From Desulfocapsa sulfexigens (GTDB taxonomy: Bacteria > Desulfobacterota > Desulfobulbia > Desulfobulbales > Desulfocapsaceae), in contig DQVD01000205.1 of assembly GCA_015661935.1 (NCBI GenBank), forward strand, positions 1 to 6,027: 6,027 nt of DNA, read 5' to 3'. The notes beneath the pieces were generated by a model, which saw nothing but the letters and a program-made list of their open reading frames with translations, did no database searches and had not been told where the DNA came from. Below are positions 1 to 6,027 of this stretch, in pieces; the first letter of the stretch is position 1, and the number at the start of each line of letters is the position of its first letter. The translations under genes were made by a program, and so were the position numbers.

Positions 1-1
1 T

Positions 2-205
2 TCCGGTACTGCACGCATTACCAATGGTGAGAAGGTTTTTCTTCTGTATGAGAATCAGTCAACATATATTCCTGCTGGTGTGAATCATCGATTGGAAAAT
101 CCCGGTGTCATGGAACTTGAGCTGATCGAAGTTCAGAACGGAAGTTATCTGGGTGAGGACGATATTGTTCGCTTTGAGGATGATTACGGCCGTGAAGAAG
201 AGTGA
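2..205 (+). CDS. manC: Mannose-1-phosphate guanylyltransferase (ManC/AlgA type), C-terminal fragment
   Basis: This is the last 67 codons of a gene that begins left of the window; the frame opens at base 2 and ends with TGA at 203-205. The visible part is the cupin domain that ends bifunctional mannose-1-phosphate guanylyltransferase/mannose-6-phosphate isomerase proteins. It contains the stretches YIPAGVNHRLENPG and LIEVQNGSYLGEDDIVRFED, which are highly characteristic of that family. In the family the missing N-terminal part makes GDP-mannose from mannose-1-phosphate and GTP, and the cupin part interconverts fructose-6-phosphate and mannose-6-phosphate. The product feeds polysaccharide, O-antigen or capsule synthesis in the cytosol. 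Whether the N-terminal transferase domain is present cannot be seen; a stand-alone cupin isomerase is the alternative. The gene converges on mtnA with 4 bases between the two stop codons. Confidence 0.88.
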   Translation, partial: SGTARITNGEKVFLLYENQSTYIPAGVNHRLENPGVMELELIEVQNGSYLGEDDIVRFEDDYGREEE

Positions 206-209
206 AAAG

Positions 210-1313
210 TTATGATTTTTCAGGAAATAACTTGTGGATCGCCTGCTTTTCAGCTGCCACAATACCCCGCTCAGTAATCAGGCCGGTCACCAGGCGTGCG
301 GGGGTGATGTCAAAACTATAGTTCACTGCACGGGTTTCCGGTGCAGTGAGCTGGATAGTCTCTATGGTGCCGTTGCTGTGCAGCCCGCTGATGGTAGTAA
401 TTTCATCTCCTGATCGTTCTTCAATGGGAATCTCATTCCCATCGTCAATGTCCCAGTCAAAAGTAGAAGATGGCAGGGCCACATAGAAGGGGATCCTGTT
501 GTCATATGCGGCAAGAGCCTTCAGGTAAGTACCTATTTTATTAGCCACATCACCCGTATGGGTGGTGCGGTCAGTTCCCACAATCACCATATCCACCATG
601 CCCTGCTGCATCAGATGGCCACCTGCATTATCTGTGATCAGGGTGCAGGGGATGTTCTCCTGTTGTAACTCCCAGGCTGTAAGTTTTGCACCCTGGTTCC
701 AGGGGCGTGTTTCATCTACCCACACATGAATATCAATTCCCGCATCCCTGGCTGCATAGATGGGTGCAGTCGCGCTGCCATAATCAACAAAGGCCAGCCA
801 GCCGGCATTGCAGTGGGTGAGGATGTTGATTGTTTTTCCCTCTTTGGCTTTGCTGAGACCTTTTATTATTTCAACGCCATGAATTCCAAGAGCCTTGCAG
901 AAAGCAGCATCTTCATCTGCTATTTCACAGGCTGTCTGGAAGGCAATTGCTTTTTTCTCCTTTTCATCTATTCCTTTTTCCACAGCATCCAGCACCCGAT
1001 CAACTGCCCACCTCAGGTTTCTTGCGGTGGGGCGACTTTTGTCCAGTAGCTCTGCTGCCTGTCCTAAGACTTCATTCAGAAGACCATTTTTGGCGTTCAC
1101 GGCCGCCAGATACATACCGAAACCAGCTGTTGCCCCGATTAATCCGGCTCCACGGACATGCATATCTTTAATGGCTGCCACGGCATCTTCCAGAGTGGAG
1201 AGAGGTTCGATGACAAACTTATGAGGAAGTTGTCTCTGGTCAATGATCATGATTGTTTCATTGTTTTCGGGGGCGGGCCAGATGGTTCGGTAGTGCTGTT
1301 TATTTATATTCAT
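210..1313 (-). CDS. mtnA: S-methyl-5-thioribose-1-phosphate isomerase
   Basis: This complete 367-residue gene is of normal family length. MtnA opens the ring of 5-methylthioribose-1-phosphate to give 5-methylthioribulose-1-phosphate in methylthioadenosine (methionine) salvage, in the cytosol. Diagnostic segments are VRGAGLIGATAGFGMYLAA (residues 53-71), THCNAGWLA with the expected catalytic Cys168, WVDETRPWNQGAKLTAWEL (198-216), and VGTDRTTHTGDVANKIGTY with the expected catalytic Asp248. This separates it from the related eIF2B subunits. The start at 1313 is preferred over Met22 (codon 1250-1248) because the family usually has an N-terminal strand like HYRTIW before IIDQ..LP. No clear Shine-Dalgarno precedes either start. 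No other salvage gene is visible, so it may be a single-gene unit. In anaerobes this enzyme can also act in oxygen-independent methylthioadenosine or 5-deoxyribose disposal routes; which applies here is unknown. It is divergent from amt. Confidence 0.95.
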   Translation of the reverse strand: MNINKQHYRTIWPAPENNETIMIIDQRQLPHKFVIEPLSTLEDAVAAIKDMHVRGAGLIGATAGFGMYLAAVNAKNGLLNEVLGQAAELLDKSRPTARNLRWAVDRVLDAVEKGIDEKEKKAIAFQTACEIADEDAAFCKALGIHGVEIIKGLSKAKEGKTINILTHCNAGWLAFVDYGSATAPIYAARDAGIDIHVWVDETRPWNQGAKLTAWELQQENIPCTLITDNAGGHLMQQGMVDMVIVGTDRTTHTGDVANKIGTYLKALAAYDNRIPFYVALPSSTFDWDIDDGNEIPIEERSGDEITTISGLHSNGTIETIQLTAPETRAVNYSFDITPARLVTGLITERGIVAAEKQAIHKLFPEKS

Positions 1314-1362
1314 TGGGGCTGGTCGATTGTGTTTGAAGTTTTATGTTGAACACGAATACTGG

Positions 1363-1391
1363 AGAATAAACGATTCTGTATCATTCGGCAA
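1363..1391 (-). promoter_or_regulatory. Possible sigma-70-type promoter of mtnA
   Basis: Read on the minus strand, TTGCCG (1391-1386) and TATTCT (1368-1363) are separated by exactly 17 bases. Each hexamer matches the consensus at four of six positions. The implied start would leave an untranslated leader of roughly 40 bases before mtnA. Matches this loose occur by chance in AT-rich spacers, so the call is weak. Confidence 0.28.
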
Positions 1392-1403
1392 GCCTCGCTG
1401 CCG
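1386..1403. repeat. GC-rich inverted repeat in the mtnA upstream region
   Basis: CGGCA (1386-1390) and TGCCG (1399-1403) form a 5-bp inverted repeat around an 8-base centre. It sits in a GC-rich island inside an otherwise AT-rich spacer. It overlaps the putative -35 element of mtnA, so it could be an operator. There is no run of T on either side to suggest a terminator. No known regulator motif is recognised. Confidence 0.35.
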
Positions 1404-1533
1404 GGTCGTAAAATAACAAAAATGGAAAATAAACCCAAATATATCACAAAAATGTAAACATCCACCCTGGTCTTTTCCCAGATCCTTCTCTGTAACAACG
1501 TAATATCATGATAATGTACGAATGAACTGTTTC

Positions 1534-1549
1534 TGGTACGGTAGTTGTA
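1534..1549 (+). promoter_or_regulatory. Sigma-54 (-24/-12) type promoter of amt
   Basis: The sequence TGGTACGGTAGTTGTA follows the sigma-54 layout TGGCAC-N5-TTGCA with correct spacing. It has one change in each half: T for C in the -24 half, and T for C at the -12 position. The GG of the -24 element is intact. The predicted start is near 1560, giving an amt leader of about 115 bases. Ammonium transporter and PII genes are classic sigma-54/NtrC targets in many proteobacteria, which supports the assignment. The imperfect -12 GC and the absence of a recognisable NtrC site keep confidence moderate. Confidence 0.55.
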
Positions 1550-1555
1550 TGTGTG

Positions 1556-1596
1556 CTGTGATTGTTTTTGATCTGGTTAAGAAAGAACGATCACAG
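1556..1596 (+). repeat. Long inverted repeat / leader hairpin before amt
   Basis: The left arm CTGTGATTGTTTTT (1556-1569) pairs with the right arm AAGAACGATCACAG (1583-1596) over 14 positions. Twelve pairs are Watson-Crick and two are U-G wobbles, around a 13-base loop. It lies directly after the sigma-54-like element, and the predicted start falls inside the left arm. If transcription begins at or before 1556 the whole RNA stem could form; from 1560 about 10 pairs remain. As DNA it could be an operator with TGTGA/TCACA half-sites. There is no T-run after it, so it is not a standard terminator. Confidence 0.6.
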
Positions 1597-1597
1597 T

Positions 1598-1678
1598 ATG
1601 AATTGGGAGATTCATATCAATGAGTATACAAGGCCGGGACGGGAGATCCTGGTGAAAAATTTTGGAGGAGAACAATGA
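1598..1678 (+). CDS. Possible 26-residue leader peptide overlapping the amt start
   Basis: An ATG at 1598 opens a 26-codon frame that ends at TGA 1676-1678. This overlaps the amt ATG (1675-1677) as ATGA, the usual form of a translationally coupled junction. The peptide begins MNWEIHINEYTRPGRE and ends in GGEQ; those last codons are simply the amt Shine-Dalgarno read in frame. It is hydrophilic, has no signal sequence and resembles nothing I know. There is no good Shine-Dalgarno: only a weak purine stretch lies upstream, inside the hairpin arm. It may be a chance frame or a regulatory upstream frame that controls ribosome access to amt. Confidence 0.2.
   Translation: MNWEIHINEYTRPGREILVKNFGGEQ
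1664..1670 (+). promoter_or_regulatory. Ribosome binding site of amt
   Basis: GGAGGAG lies 4 bases before the ATG at 1675, with the core GGAGG 6 bases away. This is the strongest Shine-Dalgarno in the window and fixes the amt start. It predicts high translation of amt compared with glnK and especially glnD. Confidence 0.9.
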
Positions 1679-2898
1679 TTAGTGCTGCGGATACCGCTTT
1701 TATTCTGGCGGCGGCAGGTTTGGTGTTGTTGATGACACCGGGACTTGCCCTTTTTTATGCAGGAATGGTTCGAAGTAAAAATGTACTCGGAACCATGATG
1801 CAGAGTTTTTTTATGATAGCTCTTATTTCCGTTGAGTGGGTCTATCTTGGATATTCCATGTCTTTTGGGCCGGATGTTGGTGGTGTGATCGGTGATCTTT
1901 CCTGGGTTGCTTTAAATGGTGTAACAACTGCGCCAAGTCCAGATTATGCGACCACAATTCCACAGATCGTATTTATGATTTACCAATGTATGTTTGCGGT
2001 TATTACGCCGGCACTTATCACAGGTGCTTTTGCCGAAAGAGTGCGGTTTGTGCCATTTCTTGTCTTTGCTCTGTCGTGGGCCATTCTTGTCTATAATCCG
2101 GTTTGTCACTGGGTTTGGGGAAAAGGTGGATGGCTTGGCAACATGGGTGTGATGGATTTTGCCGGTGGTTTGGTTGTTCATGTAACGTGTGGCGCGGCCG
2201 CCCTTGCAGCAATACTGGTGATTGGTCCACGGCGCGGCTATGGGAAACGAAGCTTTATACCGCATAATTTGCCCATGACATTTGTGGGAACAGGCCTGCT
2301 CTGGTTTGGCTGGTTTGGTTTTAATGGCGGCTCAGCACTTGCGGCAAATGAAGTTGCTGCCACTGCATTTGTCGCAACGCATCTTGCCGGAATGGCCGCC
2401 GTGCTCATGTGGGTGGTTATGGAATGGTTTTTTCTTGGCAAGGCCACCACGCTAGGTGCTATGTCAGGTGCGATTGCAGGTCTTGCAACCATCACTCCCG
2501 CAGCCGGTTTTGTTGGCCCCAATTCGGCAATTGTCATTGGGTGTATTGCGGGTATGGTCTGTTTTGGCGCGGTAAATTTAAAAGTAAAATTAAAACTTGA
2601 TGATTCCCTCGACGTTGTTGGAATTCATGGAGTGGGTGGTGCTGTGGGAACTCTTGCCCTCGGCGTTTTTGCATCAACTATTGTCAATCCCGGAGGTGTG
2701 GACGGGCTGCTTGCTGGAAACATTGCACAGCTGGGAAAACAGGCTTTTGGAGTAATTGTAGTAGGAAGTTACACTTTTGTTGTGAGCTGGATTTTGTTGA
2801 AAATTGTACATAGTACCATGGGATTAAGAGTGACTGAAGAAGCTGAGGTGACAGGCTTGGATTATGCAGAACATTCAGAAGCTGCGTATAACAGCTAA
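1675..2898 (+). CDS. amt: Ammonium transporter, Amt/MEP/Rh family
   Basis: This complete 407-residue inner-membrane channel conducts ammonium as a trimer. The N-terminus goes straight into the first membrane helix (LVLLMTPGLALFYAGMVRSKN, from about residue 16), without the cleavable signal peptide of E. coli AmtB. Eleven membrane helices are expected for the family. Pore residues can be placed by eye: Phe107 in QCMFAVITP and Phe216 in GWFGFNGGS as the gate; Trp148 and Asp161 (DFAGG) at the binding site; and the twin histidines His169 (VVHVTCG) and His318 (VGIHGVGG). The cytosolic tail GLDYAEHSEAAYNS is the conserved end that responds to PII binding. Cys172 stands where Ala or Ser is common. 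The gene has an excellent Shine-Dalgarno. glnK follows after 225 bases in the same direction, the usual pairing of channel and PII blocker. A sigma-54-like promoter upstream suggests induction by nitrogen limitation. Confidence 0.97.
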   Translation: MISAADTAFILAAAGLVLLMTPGLALFYAGMVRSKNVLGTMMQSFFMIALISVEWVYLGYSMSFGPDVGGVIGDLSWVALNGVTTAPSPDYATTIPQIVFMIYQCMFAVITPALITGAFAERVRFVPFLVFALSWAILVYNPVCHWVWGKGGWLGNMGVMDFAGGLVVHVTCGAAALAAILVIGPRRGYGKRSFIPHNLPMTFVGTGLLWFGWFGFNGGSALAANEVAATAFVATHLAGMAAVLMWVVMEWFFLGKATTLGAMSGAIAGLATITPAAGFVGPNSAIVIGCIAGMVCFGAVNLKVKLKLDDSLDVVGIHGVGGAVGTLALGVFASTIVNPGGVDGLLAGNIAQLGKQAFGVIVVGSYTFVVSWILLKIVHSTMGLRVTEEAEVTGLDYAEHSEAAYNS

Positions 2899-2993
2899 GG
2901 AACGGGGCTGAAATAACCGGTGCCATTACAGAAAAAATGAAATTTTCCGACTATTTTGTCAAACTTATTTTATTTATTCTGAAAGTGATAGAC

Positions 2994-3022
2994 TTGACCG
3001 TTGGTATTCGTGTAAATATAGA
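2994..3022 (+). promoter_or_regulatory. Possible internal sigma-70-type promoter before glnK
   Basis: TTGACC (2994-2999) and TATAGA (3017-3022) are spaced by 17 bases. The -35 matches at five of six positions and the -10 at four of six. It would let glnK be expressed apart from amt, with a leader of about 95 bases. The unusually wide 225-base gap between two genes that are often tightly linked makes a separate promoter plausible. No terminator is visible after amt, so read-through from amt is also likely. Confidence 0.33.
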
Positions 3023-3085
3023 AGGCGTTGAAGTGTGAATTGCTTCATCTGAAAATTACGCTGAATAGTTACGAATATATAAGAA

Positions 3086-3099
3086 CTCCCAATAGGGAG
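3086..3099 (+). repeat. Small hairpin in the glnK leader
   Basis: CTCCC (3086-3090) and GGGAG (3095-3099) form a perfect 5-bp stem around the loop AATA, 25 bases before the glnK ATG. It is not followed by a T-run. The GGGAG arm resembles a Shine-Dalgarno but is too far from the start to serve as one. It may be a modest leader structure or chance. Confidence 0.4.
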
Positions 3100-3108
3100 A
3101 TACCTTGA

Positions 3109-3462
<354 letters not shown>

Positions 3463-3470
3463 CCAATGCT

Positions 3471-3498
3471 AAGGCTGAAGGCTGAAGGTTGAAGGAAC
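3471..3498 (+). repeat. Short heptamer tandem repeat after glnK
   Basis: AAGGCTG occurs twice in a row (3471-3477, 3478-3484). It is followed by a one-base variant AAGGTTG (3485-3491) and a decayed fourth unit AAGGAAC (3492-3498). It starts eight bases after the glnK stop codon, so it is noncoding. The 7-base period shows it does not derive from a coding repeat. It could change length by slippage. Confidence 0.75.
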
Positions 3499-3517
3499 AG
3501 AAAGACTAACCCTGTTC
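3495..3517 (+). terminator. Weak hairpin between glnK and glnD
   Basis: GAACAG (3495-3500) and CTGTTC (3512-3517) form a perfect 6-bp stem, extendable by one G-T pair, with an 11-base loop. No T-run follows directly, so it is not a classical intrinsic terminator. It may weaken read-through from glnK to glnD or protect the upstream mRNA end. The role as terminator is doubtful. Confidence 0.2.
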
Positions 3518-3585
3518 TGTAAGGCACTAAAGTTATTTCGTCCCTTTTCTAAGCACCTTCGTCTAAGTCCTTTTCCTCTATATCC

Positions 3586-6027
3586 ATGTCAAAACTTCGT
3601 ACACAAAGAGAAACCCTTGAGGAACTATGGAAGAAGGGGCTGAGCGGTCAGTCCCTTTTATCCGAACAGAGCCGTTTAGCTGACGAGTTTATAACCCGGC
3701 AGTTTGACACTGTTGCGGATGCCTCAACTGCAGACTCAGTGGCCCTCATTGCTCTTGGCGGCTACGGGAGAAGCGAACTTTTTCCCTATTCTGATATTGA
3801 TCTTCTGATTCTTTTTCGTGAAGAAGCAAAAGAGGAAATGGAAAAGGTGACCAACGCCGTGCTCTATCCTCTTTGGGATACAGGTCTTGATGTGGGCCAT
3901 GGTGTACGAACTGTTGATGAGTGTTTAAGCTTTGCCAAAGAAGACTTCTTCTTTCAGGTTGCCATGCTCGATGCTCGTTTGCTGGTTGGTTCCAGTTCTC
4001 TTTTTGACGAACTTCTTCTGCGCTACCGGGCAGATTTTATTGAAGGTTCACGGGATGAATTCGTCAATGCCATGAAAAGCTTTCGTGCAGCCCGACGAAA
4101 AAAATATGGCAGCCATAGTTATCTGCTTGAACCAAATATTAAAGAATGCAAAGGTGGGATGCGTGATATCCAGGCCATGCTCTGGACAGCAATTGTTGTT
4201 TTTGGCTTGCAGGATCTTGAGGCGATAACAAATGCCGGTATTCTCCAGGAAGAGGAAAAGATATCGTTTCTTGATTCCTGGAATATGCTTAGCAGGGTGC
4301 GAAATCGTCTCCATTATATAAGTGGCAGGAAAAACGATCAGCTTTATTTTGAACAGCAGGAACAAGTTGCCGAGGCCCTTGATTATAAAAACAGAGGAGG
4401 TGTTCTTGGTGTTGAGAAATTCATGCGGGATCTGTACGGTCATTTACAGGTAATCGCAGTGACTACTGATCTCTTTTTTGATCACGTTGATGATGTGCTT
4501 GGCTTTGCAGGAATTGCAGGAGACACAAACAGAATCATTGAAAAAGGGATTGAAGTTCGTAATAATCGAATTCACCTCACGGCTGCAGAAACTGATCTTG
4601 AAAGCAGGCCCTATCTTTTAATGCGCTGTTTTCTGGCCTCTGCGAAAACCGGCTTACCCATTCACCATAGAACCCGGAAATTGATCGTTAGTAACCTTGG
4701 TCTGATCACTGATAAATGTCGTTGTTCGGCCAGAATGTCAAAACCATTTTTTGAGATTCTTGAATCTGGTGAGAATATTCTCACCGTCCTTGAAGTAATG
4801 CTAGAGACCGGGTTGCTCTCTGCGTATATTCCCGAATTTCGACGAATCGAATCGTTGGTTCAGCATGATGTTTACCATATCTATACAGTTGACAGGCATC
4901 TATTGCAAAGTGTGGTGGATCTGCGAGAGGCAGCAAAAAACGAAGAATCTGTTTATTTGACAATATCAACTCCCCATGTTTTGTATCTTGCGACGTTGCT
5001 TCATGATATTGGTAAGGGAACAGGAAAAGATCACTCCAAAATGGGGGCAGAAATGATTGCTCCCATCGGGAAGCGACTTGGGCTTAATGAAGCCGAGTGT
5101 TCCTGTCTTGCCTTTGTTGTTCGATTTCATCTTTTTATGCCTGAAAATGCATTGCGCAGAGATTTGAATGATGAACTTTTTATCAAGCGTTGTGCGGAAG
5201 AGATCCAGGATACTGAACGACTGGCAATGTTGTATCTGATTTCAGTTGCAGATTCTCATGCCACAGGGCCATCTGCCTGGAGCGACTGGAAGGGAATGCT
5301 TCTTTATGAGATGTATATGAGAATCCATCCCTATCTGCAGTTTTCAACTCCCGATGAAGCTGTACAGCAGGTGGGTCAGGGGGTAGATTGGTTGCGTGAG
5401 CAGGTAGATAAGCAACTTGGCTCAGAGAAGAGTAAGTTTTTTACCACGGAGGATTTACCTGCAGACTATCTATTAAGCTTTGCCCCGGAAGTCGTAGCAG
5501 CGCATCTTCGAATGCATCGGGAACACTTGAAAGTATTGCAGCAAAAAGCATTAATTTTTCCTCAAAAGTTACAAACACAATGGTCTCTTCTCATCATGTC
5601 CCAAGATAGTAGCGGGCTTCTTGCCAAGATTTGCGGGGTGCTCAGTCTGCATAATCTTTCAGTACTCAATGCTCAGATTTTTACCTGGAAGGATGGGAGT
5701 GCTGTCGATGTGCTTGATGTGCGCCCGGAAGATGGTGTTTTATATGAAGAGAAGGATTGGCAGGCGGTAAATGATGATTTGAACCTGGCTTTAAATCATC
5801 GTCTTGGTCTTGGTCATAGGTTATATAAAAAACTGTCATCTGGATTGGGAAGGCGTAAGTTCCCGGCAGGAAGCAGTGAAGCGCGAGTAGTGATAGATAA
5901 TGAAGCGTCTGATCAGTATACCATTATCGAAGTTTACTCAGCCGATTGTCCGGGGCAGCTGTATCGTAGAACCCAGATCTTGGCTGATTTTGGAATTAAT
6001 ATCTACCGCGCTTATATTGCAACAGAA
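3586..6027 (+). CDS. glnD: Bifunctional PII uridylyltransferase/uridylyl-removing enzyme, 3' end missing
   Basis: The frame runs without a stop for 814 codons to the window edge. Full GlnD proteins are usually about 850-900 residues, so the last several dozen are missing. GlnD adds UMP to PII Tyr51 when glutamine is low and removes it when glutamine is high. In order there are: a nucleotidyltransferase domain with GGYGRSEL (58-65) and the metal-binding pair Asp70/Asp72 in PYSDIDLL; the linker motif NIKECKGGMRDIQ (about 184-196); an HD hydrolase domain with HDVYHIYTVDRH (427-438), HD at 473-474 in LLHDIGKG, and His515; ACT domain 1 (about 666-711); and ACT domain 2 (from about 778), cut by the edge. 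Both catalytic sites look intact. The ATG at 3586 fits the family N-terminus and no in-frame start lies between it and the stop at 3550-3552. It has no Shine-Dalgarno; the upstream bases are pyrimidine-rich. It lies just downstream of its substrate gene. Confidence 0.96.
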   Translation, partial: MSKLRTQRETLEELWKKGLSGQSLLSEQSRLADEFITRQFDTVADASTADSVALIALGGYGRSELFPYSDIDLLILFREEAKEEMEKVTNAVLYPLWDTGLDVGHGVRTVDECLSFAKEDFFFQVAMLDARLLVGSSSLFDELLLRYRADFIEGSRDEFVNAMKSFRAARRKKYGSHSYLLEPNIKECKGGMRDIQAMLWTAIVVFGLQDLEAITNAGILQEEEKISFLDSWNMLSRVRNRLHYISGRKNDQLYFEQQEQVAEALDYKNRGGVLGVEKFMRDLYGHLQVIAVTTDLFFDHVDDVLGFAGIAGDTNRIIEKGIEVRNNRIHLTAAETDLESRPYLLMRCFLASAKTGLPIHHRTRKLIVSNLGLITDKCRCSARMSKPFFEILESGENILTVLEVMLETGLLSAYIPEFRRIESLVQHDVYHIYTVDRHLLQSVVDLREAAKNEESVYLTISTPHVLYLATLLHDIGKGTGKDHSKMGAEMIAPIGKRLGLNEAECSCLAFVVRFHLFMPENALRRDLNDELFIKRCAEEIQDTERLAMLYLISVADSHATGPSAWSDWKGMLLYEMYMRIHPYLQFSTPDEAVQQVGQGVDWLREQVDKQLGSEKSKFFTTEDLPADYLLSFAPEVVAAHLRMHREHLKVLQQKALIFPQKLQTQWSLLIMSQDSSGLLAKICGVLSLHNLSVLNAQIFTWKDGSAVDVLDVRPEDGVLYEEKDWQAVNDDLNLALNHRLGLGHRLYKKLSSGLGRRKFPAGSSEARVVIDNEASDQYTIIEVYSADCPGQLYRRTQILADFGINIYRAYIATE

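Larger units (their letters stand above)
1314..1674. other. Divergent intergenic region between mtnA and amt
   Basis: This 361-base spacer holds the start regions of both flanking genes. From left to right I see a possible mtnA promoter on the minus strand (1363-1391), a GC-rich inverted repeat (1386-1403), an AT-rich stretch with no clear signals (about 1410-1500), and a 10-bp palindrome TATCATGATA (1504-1513). These are followed by a sigma-54-like promoter (1534-1549), a long inverted repeat (1556-1596), a short open frame (1598-1678) and the amt ribosome binding site. I found no tRNA and no recognised riboswitch. I also found no NtrC-type TGCACC...GGTGCA site. Confidence 0.7.

Noticed and set aside
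726..1349. Plus-strand open frames opposite mtnA
   Set aside because: They are shadows of the well-supported mtnA frame.
1310..1498. Minus-strand 62-codon frame with a hydrophobic stretch, whose stop overlaps the mtnA start as ATGA
   Set aside because: It needs a TTG start with no Shine-Dalgarno, covers the likely mtnA promoter and resembles no known protein. It is probably a chance frame, although the ATGA junction mirrors the one before amt.
1556..1596. CRP/FNR binding site (TGTGA...TCACA)
   Set aside because: The half-sites are about 29 bases apart, whereas a CRP-type dimer needs about 6. The symmetry is better explained by the hairpin.
1912..2537. Minus-strand open frames inside amt
   Set aside because: They lie opposite a clearly coding Amt sequence, and their compositions look like antisense shadow translations.
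2899..2980. Intrinsic terminator after amt
   Set aside because: The region has A- and T-rich runs but no stable stem directly before a T-run. Only the 6-base palindrome ACCGGT is present.
4048..4443. 131-codon minus-strand frame inside glnD
   Set aside because: It is fully covered by the continuous GlnD frame with recognisable domains. It has no family motif and no plausible start region.

Overview
The window holds five protein genes of ordinary bacterial type. There is no sign of a mobile element, CRISPR array, tRNA or rRNA. Gene style suggests a Gram-negative anaerobe of the Desulfobacterota, perhaps near the Desulfobulbales: moderate GC by eye, an Amt without a signal peptide, and a linked amt-glnK-glnD cluster. 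This placement rests on general family resemblance only and is tentative.

Layout. Positions 2-205 (+) are the 3' end of a mannose-1-phosphate guanylyltransferase gene of the ManC/AlgA type. Tail to tail with it, only 4 bases away, is mtnA (1313-210, -), the complete S-methyl-5-thioribose-1-phosphate isomerase of methylthioadenosine salvage. A 361-base divergent spacer (1314-1674) separates mtnA from a nitrogen-control cluster on the + strand: amt (1675-2898, ammonium channel), glnK/glnB (3124-3462, PII signal protein) and glnD (3586 to beyond the right edge, PII uridylyltransferase/uridylyl-removing enzyme).

How the genes work together. Amt conducts ammonium. PII can block Amt when it is not uridylylated. 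GlnD adds or removes UMP at PII Tyr51, in the known systems according to glutamine. The conserved residues for each step are visible: the Amt pore residues, Tyr51 in the PII T-loop, and both the nucleotidyltransferase and HD motifs of GlnD. Transporter, signal carrier and modifying enzyme therefore lie in one direction within about 4.4 kb.

The most interesting part is the amt leader. A good sigma-54-like -24/-12 element (1534-1549) is followed by a 14-bp inverted repeat with a 13-base loop (1556-1596). The repeat straddles the predicted transcription start. One base later comes a 26-codon open frame (1598-1678) whose stop overlaps the amt start as ATGA. Other spacer features are weaker: a GC-rich inverted repeat near a possible mtnA promoter, a small hairpin and possible promoter before glnK, and a heptamer tandem repeat after glnK. 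I found no convincing undescribed system. The amt leader is the best lead.
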